Below the pieces are notes generated by a model, which did no database searches, was not told the DNA's origin, and worked only from the letters and a program-made list of their open reading frames with translations. A program made the translations under genes and the position numbers. This document shows positions 32,627-35,684 of a DNA stretch of 35,684 nucleotides, one piece after another. The DNA comes from Pigoraptor vietnamica (Eukaryota; Opisthokonta; Filasterea), in the NCBI GenBank assembly GCA_943704525.1, contig CALSCQ010002860.1, forward strand, positions 1 to 35,684, read 5' to 3'. Each line of letters begins with the position of its first letter. The stretch's first letter is position 1.

Positions 32627-34065
32627 TGTGTGTATGTGTGTGTGTATGTGCGGTGTGTGTGTGCGTATGTGTGTGTGTGTGTTTGTGTCGGCTCCATGTG
32701 TGCCTGCGTACCTACATGTGCATACCAATGTTTGTTTTGCATGCGCTTGTGTTTGGGGCAACACCGTGCAACGGGTGGGCTGACGGTGCGTCCATGCCGA
32801 CGGGTCCCACAGGTTCGCTCTCTTCGCACGCTTTGACTCGCGGTGGTTCCTTCTGGACGCAACCCACGTGACCAACGGGCGCGTGCAACAGCCCTCTGCC
32901 GGCGGCGCGCCCGCCTTCTGCGAGCTGCTCTTCGGCGGCGTTGCCCTGCGATTGTACGGACAGAACGGCGGCACCGATAGCCTCCTGCGGTGCGTGCGTG
33001 TTATTGCTGTGTAGCGCTGGGTGCGTGCGTGAGTGCCTGCGTTGTGTTCCGTCGTCACGTGTGCTAGGGCCAATGAGCTGTGACAGCTGATCCGGGTACC
33101 CTCTACTTGCAGGTCGTTCGACGCAATCCACGCACACTGCGCCCGTGCGCGCGCCGCACCGCACCCCCCTCTTCCCCCTCTCACGGGCGGATGGAGCAGT
33201 GCGTTGTCTGCGTCAGACGCGCTTGCGGGCCTGGCTGCGCGCGTCGCCGGCGAGCTCTATCCCTTTGGCACGTGGGTGTTGGTACATGCACCACTCCTCA
33301 CAAACAGGCACCCCATCTAGACGCATCGATTGACCCTGCGGCTCGTTCTTTGCCCGTTCCTAGACTGGCGCCGAGCGGTCCGCAACAGGCCCGGCTGTCG
33401 CGCTATCTCAACGACGCGGTGGGTTCATCTGAGTGTAAACTTTGTCGTAAGGCCACGTCTCCACGCCGTGCGTGCCCCTTGCTGATTGCCGGTGCAGGCT
33501 GTGCTTTGTGCTGCCATTCGTCCCACGGAGCAACACTCGGCGCCCATGAAGCTGGTGCGTGTGCGTGCGCATTGGCAAATGTGTGCATGGGGTGTGTACA
33601 CGGTGGGACGTCTAACGCTTCACTCCCCAGGAGCACGATGGGGCACGGCAGCTGTTGCAGGCGACCGCGCGCCGAATCGCAGAACAGCACGCGCGAGAGG
33701 CAAGGTGGGCCGTCGCGGGAGACGGTTCTCACGTGTCGCATGGAAGTCTCACGACCGCTTTTTGCGATCGCAGCCAATCCATCGAGGAGTTCTCGGAGGC
33801 GCAGCTCAAGGTGCGCGTGCGTTTGTGTGTGTGGTCCACTAACATACTTCAGTGCACGTAGGATTTGATCTCTCATCGACTCGGCCGTTGAGGCCTTAAG
33901 TCATGGGTTAATATGGTCCATCGCTGAGAGAGAGAGAGAGAGAGTGTGTGTGTGTGTGTGTGCATCATGCTCTCTGCAGTTGTCGTTTACCAATCCCACT
34001 GCGCGTTCTAGGCGTCCGTTATGGCCACCCGCCGCGTCGCAGAGTGCATCTACAGCGCCCCTTGA
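31999..34065 (+). CDS. Unrecognised 8-exon gene, about 366 aa
   Basis: I do not recognise this protein. Proposed exons are 31999-32379, 32455-32492, 32813-32989, 33113-33271, 33364-33418, 33498-33554, 33631-33810 and 34012-34065; every intron is GT-AG and the frame joins through all eight. The N-terminus is MDRFAFLAAMPWLRRVEDAL, then an Ala/Glu-rich helix, PRVLFFACNNAGEDPAEM, a folded-looking FALFARFDSRWFLLDATHV, LLFGGVALRLYGQ, LAGLAARVAGELYPFGT, LSRYLNDA, and a C-terminal helix pair (ARQLLQATARRIAEQHAREA, ATRRVAECIYSA). No membrane helix or catalytic motif is evident. The last exon could instead start at 33980 (acceptor CTCTGCAG), ending at 34090 and giving 385 aa; the 34012 choice gives a more helical end. 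Another possible donor lies at about 33706. The second intron carries a large TG array. Exon structure is inferred from splice motifs only. Confidence 0.6.
32500..32690. repeat. Long interrupted (TG)n array in intron 2 of the unknown gene
   Basis: About 190 bp of TG repeats broken by TATG, GGTG and CGTG interruptions. It fills most of a 320-nt intron. On the opposite strand it produces His/Thr-rich open frames, which are not genes. Confidence 0.95.
33925..33962. repeat. (GA)n(TG)n compound microsatellite in last intron of the unknown gene
   Basis: A run of about ten GA units passes directly into about nine TG units within intron 33811-34011. Confidence 0.9.
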
Positions 34066-34770
34066 GCCGTGCGGGCGCGCTTTTCAGTAATCCAAGCTCG
34101 CGCAAACGCCGGCACGCGCAATCGGCAACGTTACGCGATGTCACACCGCGCACGTGCGACGACAAGTCGCTCCTGAAGAGCCAGTGGCCACGGCGCGAGA
34201 ATGTCGCCGGCGCGGTCGCCACGACAGTGGTGGCGCGGAGCACCTGTTCAAAGGGCGCGTCGCTTGCGGTAATCCATCGAATGCAACTTCTTAGTATGCT
34301 TTCATTAATCAATACGCAAAGGCACTGTCCCGTCGCGCGCACGGGATGCATTCGGCTACCGCCCTCGGCTGTGCTGTTCAGCTCAGTGAGAGTGGGCTGA
34401 GGCAATGCCCGAGCCACATATTCGGCCCACAACCAGCCGGGGGTCGTCGAGTGCGATGCGCTCTGTGCTTGGGCGCGGCTGTCGCTAAAAAACAGATTTT
34501 TGATGTTTGGTTAAGATATTGGCCGAGTGGCGGCGGCCGACTGTTACAGCCGGCGGCTGGGTGTCTCACGGCTGGTTGCGCAGCACGGCCAGTGATCCAT
34601 TTGTCCGTCAGTTGTTTGTGGAGTCGGCCAGCTCAGTCAGTCACCGGCTGAGGGACCGAGGACGGCCTGCCCGGCGTGACTGACTGACGAGTCGAGCACA
34701 GTTGGCCCGCCCCGGTGGCTTCATTCAATTTCGCGGTCACGTCAGTCGGTCAGCCGGCAACTGTGTGAGT
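34066..34770. other. Intergenic, no gene seen
   Basis: No frame here shows a recognisable protein and I see no tRNA fold. Short phrases around GTCAGTC and CCGGC recur from 34620 onward. The stretch 34490-34525 is AT-rich (an imperfect AAAAACAGATTTTT palindrome). Confidence 0.5.
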
Positions 34771-34775
34771 AAGCT

Positions 34776-34794
34776 GCACACACACACACACTCA

Positions 34795-34834
<40 letters not shown>

Positions 34835-34851
34835 CCACGGCACACCGCCGG

Positions 34852-34906
<55 letters not shown>

Positions 34907-34921
34907 CGCGCACACACACAC
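34776..34921. repeat. Higher-order (CA)n arrays
   Basis: Pure CA runs (about 34776-34834, 34855-34901 and 34911-34921) alternate with a near-repeated spacer beginning AGCCACGGCACAC, at about 34832 and 34921. This looks like duplication of a CA-plus-spacer block. Confidence 0.85.
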
Positions 34922-35200
34922 AGCCACGGCACACCCGGACACCGACACACTGACGCCGACACTGGCACTGGCGACGCCGGCCGCACTGCCGCAGTGGCGA
35001 CGGCCGGCACGCACACACACACTGACACACACACAATACACAGACACACGCAGGCACTGACCGGCACACTGCAGCACGGGCCGGTGAACACGCCCGGCCG
35101 CCGCCGGCCGGCGGCCGACGCACACTGAACGGCACATCCGGACGCACAGACCATACATGCGGCATGTGGCTACAGCCGTAACCGGCTGCGGTACTGAGCT
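34922..35200. repeat. CCGG-rich, palindromic low-complexity DNA
   Basis: Dense GCCGG/CCGGC phrases occur, including a perfect 16-bp palindrome GCCGCCGGCCGGCGGC at 35100-35115 and an inverted pair of GCCGGC-type blocks near 34979-35008. No coding signal is seen. Confidence 0.6.
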
Positions 35201-35684
35201 AGTCAGATGTATTCGAATGACTGTCGATGGTGGCCGTGGCGCCGGCGGCACGGCCGGCGTTCTGTAGACACGTTCCAAGCCGGATTCAGACAATCACGCC
35301 GACAATCTCCGCGCCATGTCAGTCGTGACTCGGCCTCTCCCTCAATACAATCTGTACATCTCTCTCTCGTATTTTTGCTGGATGTATTTTTGCCACCTCT
35401 TCCGAAAGGTGACAAAATTGTCACCGGAATGTCGGGGTTATTTCCCGATTCAATGGAGCGCCCCTCTGTATGGGACACACTATGGACTGTCCGATGCGAG
35501 TATGGGCACTCTATAGCGCGAATGTGCGCACCAAGTGTGACTGTGTGTGACTGAGTCGAAAGGGGAGGCTCAAAAGTTCCGTCGTTTAGGTAGTGTATGG
35601 AGAAATAAAATTTTGAAAAGTCAAAAAAAATCGCAACCATTTGGCAACGACAGAACGCCCCCCCCACAGCCCCCCCCTCCCCCC
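35201..35684. other. AT-richer terminal segment, no gene assigned
   Basis: Base composition shifts toward AT from about 35330. An inverted repeat GGTGACAA-AA-TTGTCACC lies at 35408-35425. Open frames on both strands (plus 35207-35554, minus 35203-35667) overlap each other and match no family I recognise. AATAAA occurs near 35603. The window ends in a C-rich run (35648-35684), which may be genuine or an assembly edge. Confidence 0.4.

Noticed and set aside
32425-32871. His/Thr-rich and Cys/Val-rich open frames
   Set aside because: They arise from the (TG)n array in an intron.
34490-34600. Possible tRNA (GGCCGAGTGG resembles a D-arm)
   Set aside because: No acceptor stem, anticodon loop or T-arm can be fitted around it.
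34702-35293. Open frames rich in His-Thr or Cys-Val
   Set aside because: They translate CA microsatellites and CCGG repeats; no conserved motif.
35201-35684. Transposon or virus-derived element
   Set aside because: Composition differs and small hairpins exist, but I find no terminal repeats, no enzyme or capsid motif and no target duplication.

Overview
The window is nuclear DNA of a GC-rich, intron-bearing, ciliated (flagellated) eukaryotic microbe. I resolve eight protein genes and 33 short GT-AG introns, most of them 60-170 nt. Two genes (CFAP65 and an inner-arm dynein heavy chain) encode axonemal proteins, so the organism builds motile cilia. The lineage cannot be fixed from this window. 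A near-perfect RFX X-box between the two ciliary genes would fit an opisthokont/amoebozoan-side flagellate, but that is inference.

Layout: (1) 133-5733, minus strand, CFAP65 (7 exons). (2) 5734-6336, a divergent promoter with an X-box. (3) 6337-18807, plus strand, dynein heavy chain of the DNAH3/7/12 group (4 exons, about 4070 aa). (4) 19079-20567, minus strand, prohibitin 1 (5 exons). (5) 20568-21161, a divergent promoter with CCAAT boxes. (6) 21162-23363, plus strand, a GNAT-like acetyltransferase domain spliced to an unrecognised region with a transcription-factor-like tail (3 exons). (7) 23530-27706, minus strand, an HD-PTP/ALIX-like BRO1-V-tyrosine phosphatase with a proline-rich tail (6 exons). 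(8) 27707-28641, a divergent promoter holding an AT-rich island. (9) 28642-29559, plus strand, a small membrane-anchored protein of unknown function. (10) 29656-31754, minus strand, the tRNA methyltransferase TRDMT1/DNMT2 (7 exons). (11) 31755-31998, a short divergent promoter with three E2F-like sites. (12) 31999 to about 34065, plus strand, an unrecognised 8-exon gene. (13) 34066-35684, no gene; microsatellites, palindromic CCGG-rich DNA and a more AT-rich end.

The eight genes alternate strictly in strand, so every neighbouring pair is head-to-head or tail-to-tail. The first pair makes functional sense, since both genes serve the axoneme and share a putative RFX site. The other pairs join genes of unrelated function (mitochondrial chaperone, ESCRT-linked phosphatase, tRNA methylation). 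Several introns carry minisatellites or GT microsatellites. Very long open frames antisense to CFAP65, dynein and the phosphatase are by-products of GC-rich codon usage.

The points most worth following are the GNAT fusion gene with a stop codon placed at its splice donor, the apparently catalytically intact HD-PTP with rearranged domain order, the X-box ciliary gene pair, the unusual GTGCGT-type splice donors, and the unrecognised 8-exon gene with tandem E2F-like sites.
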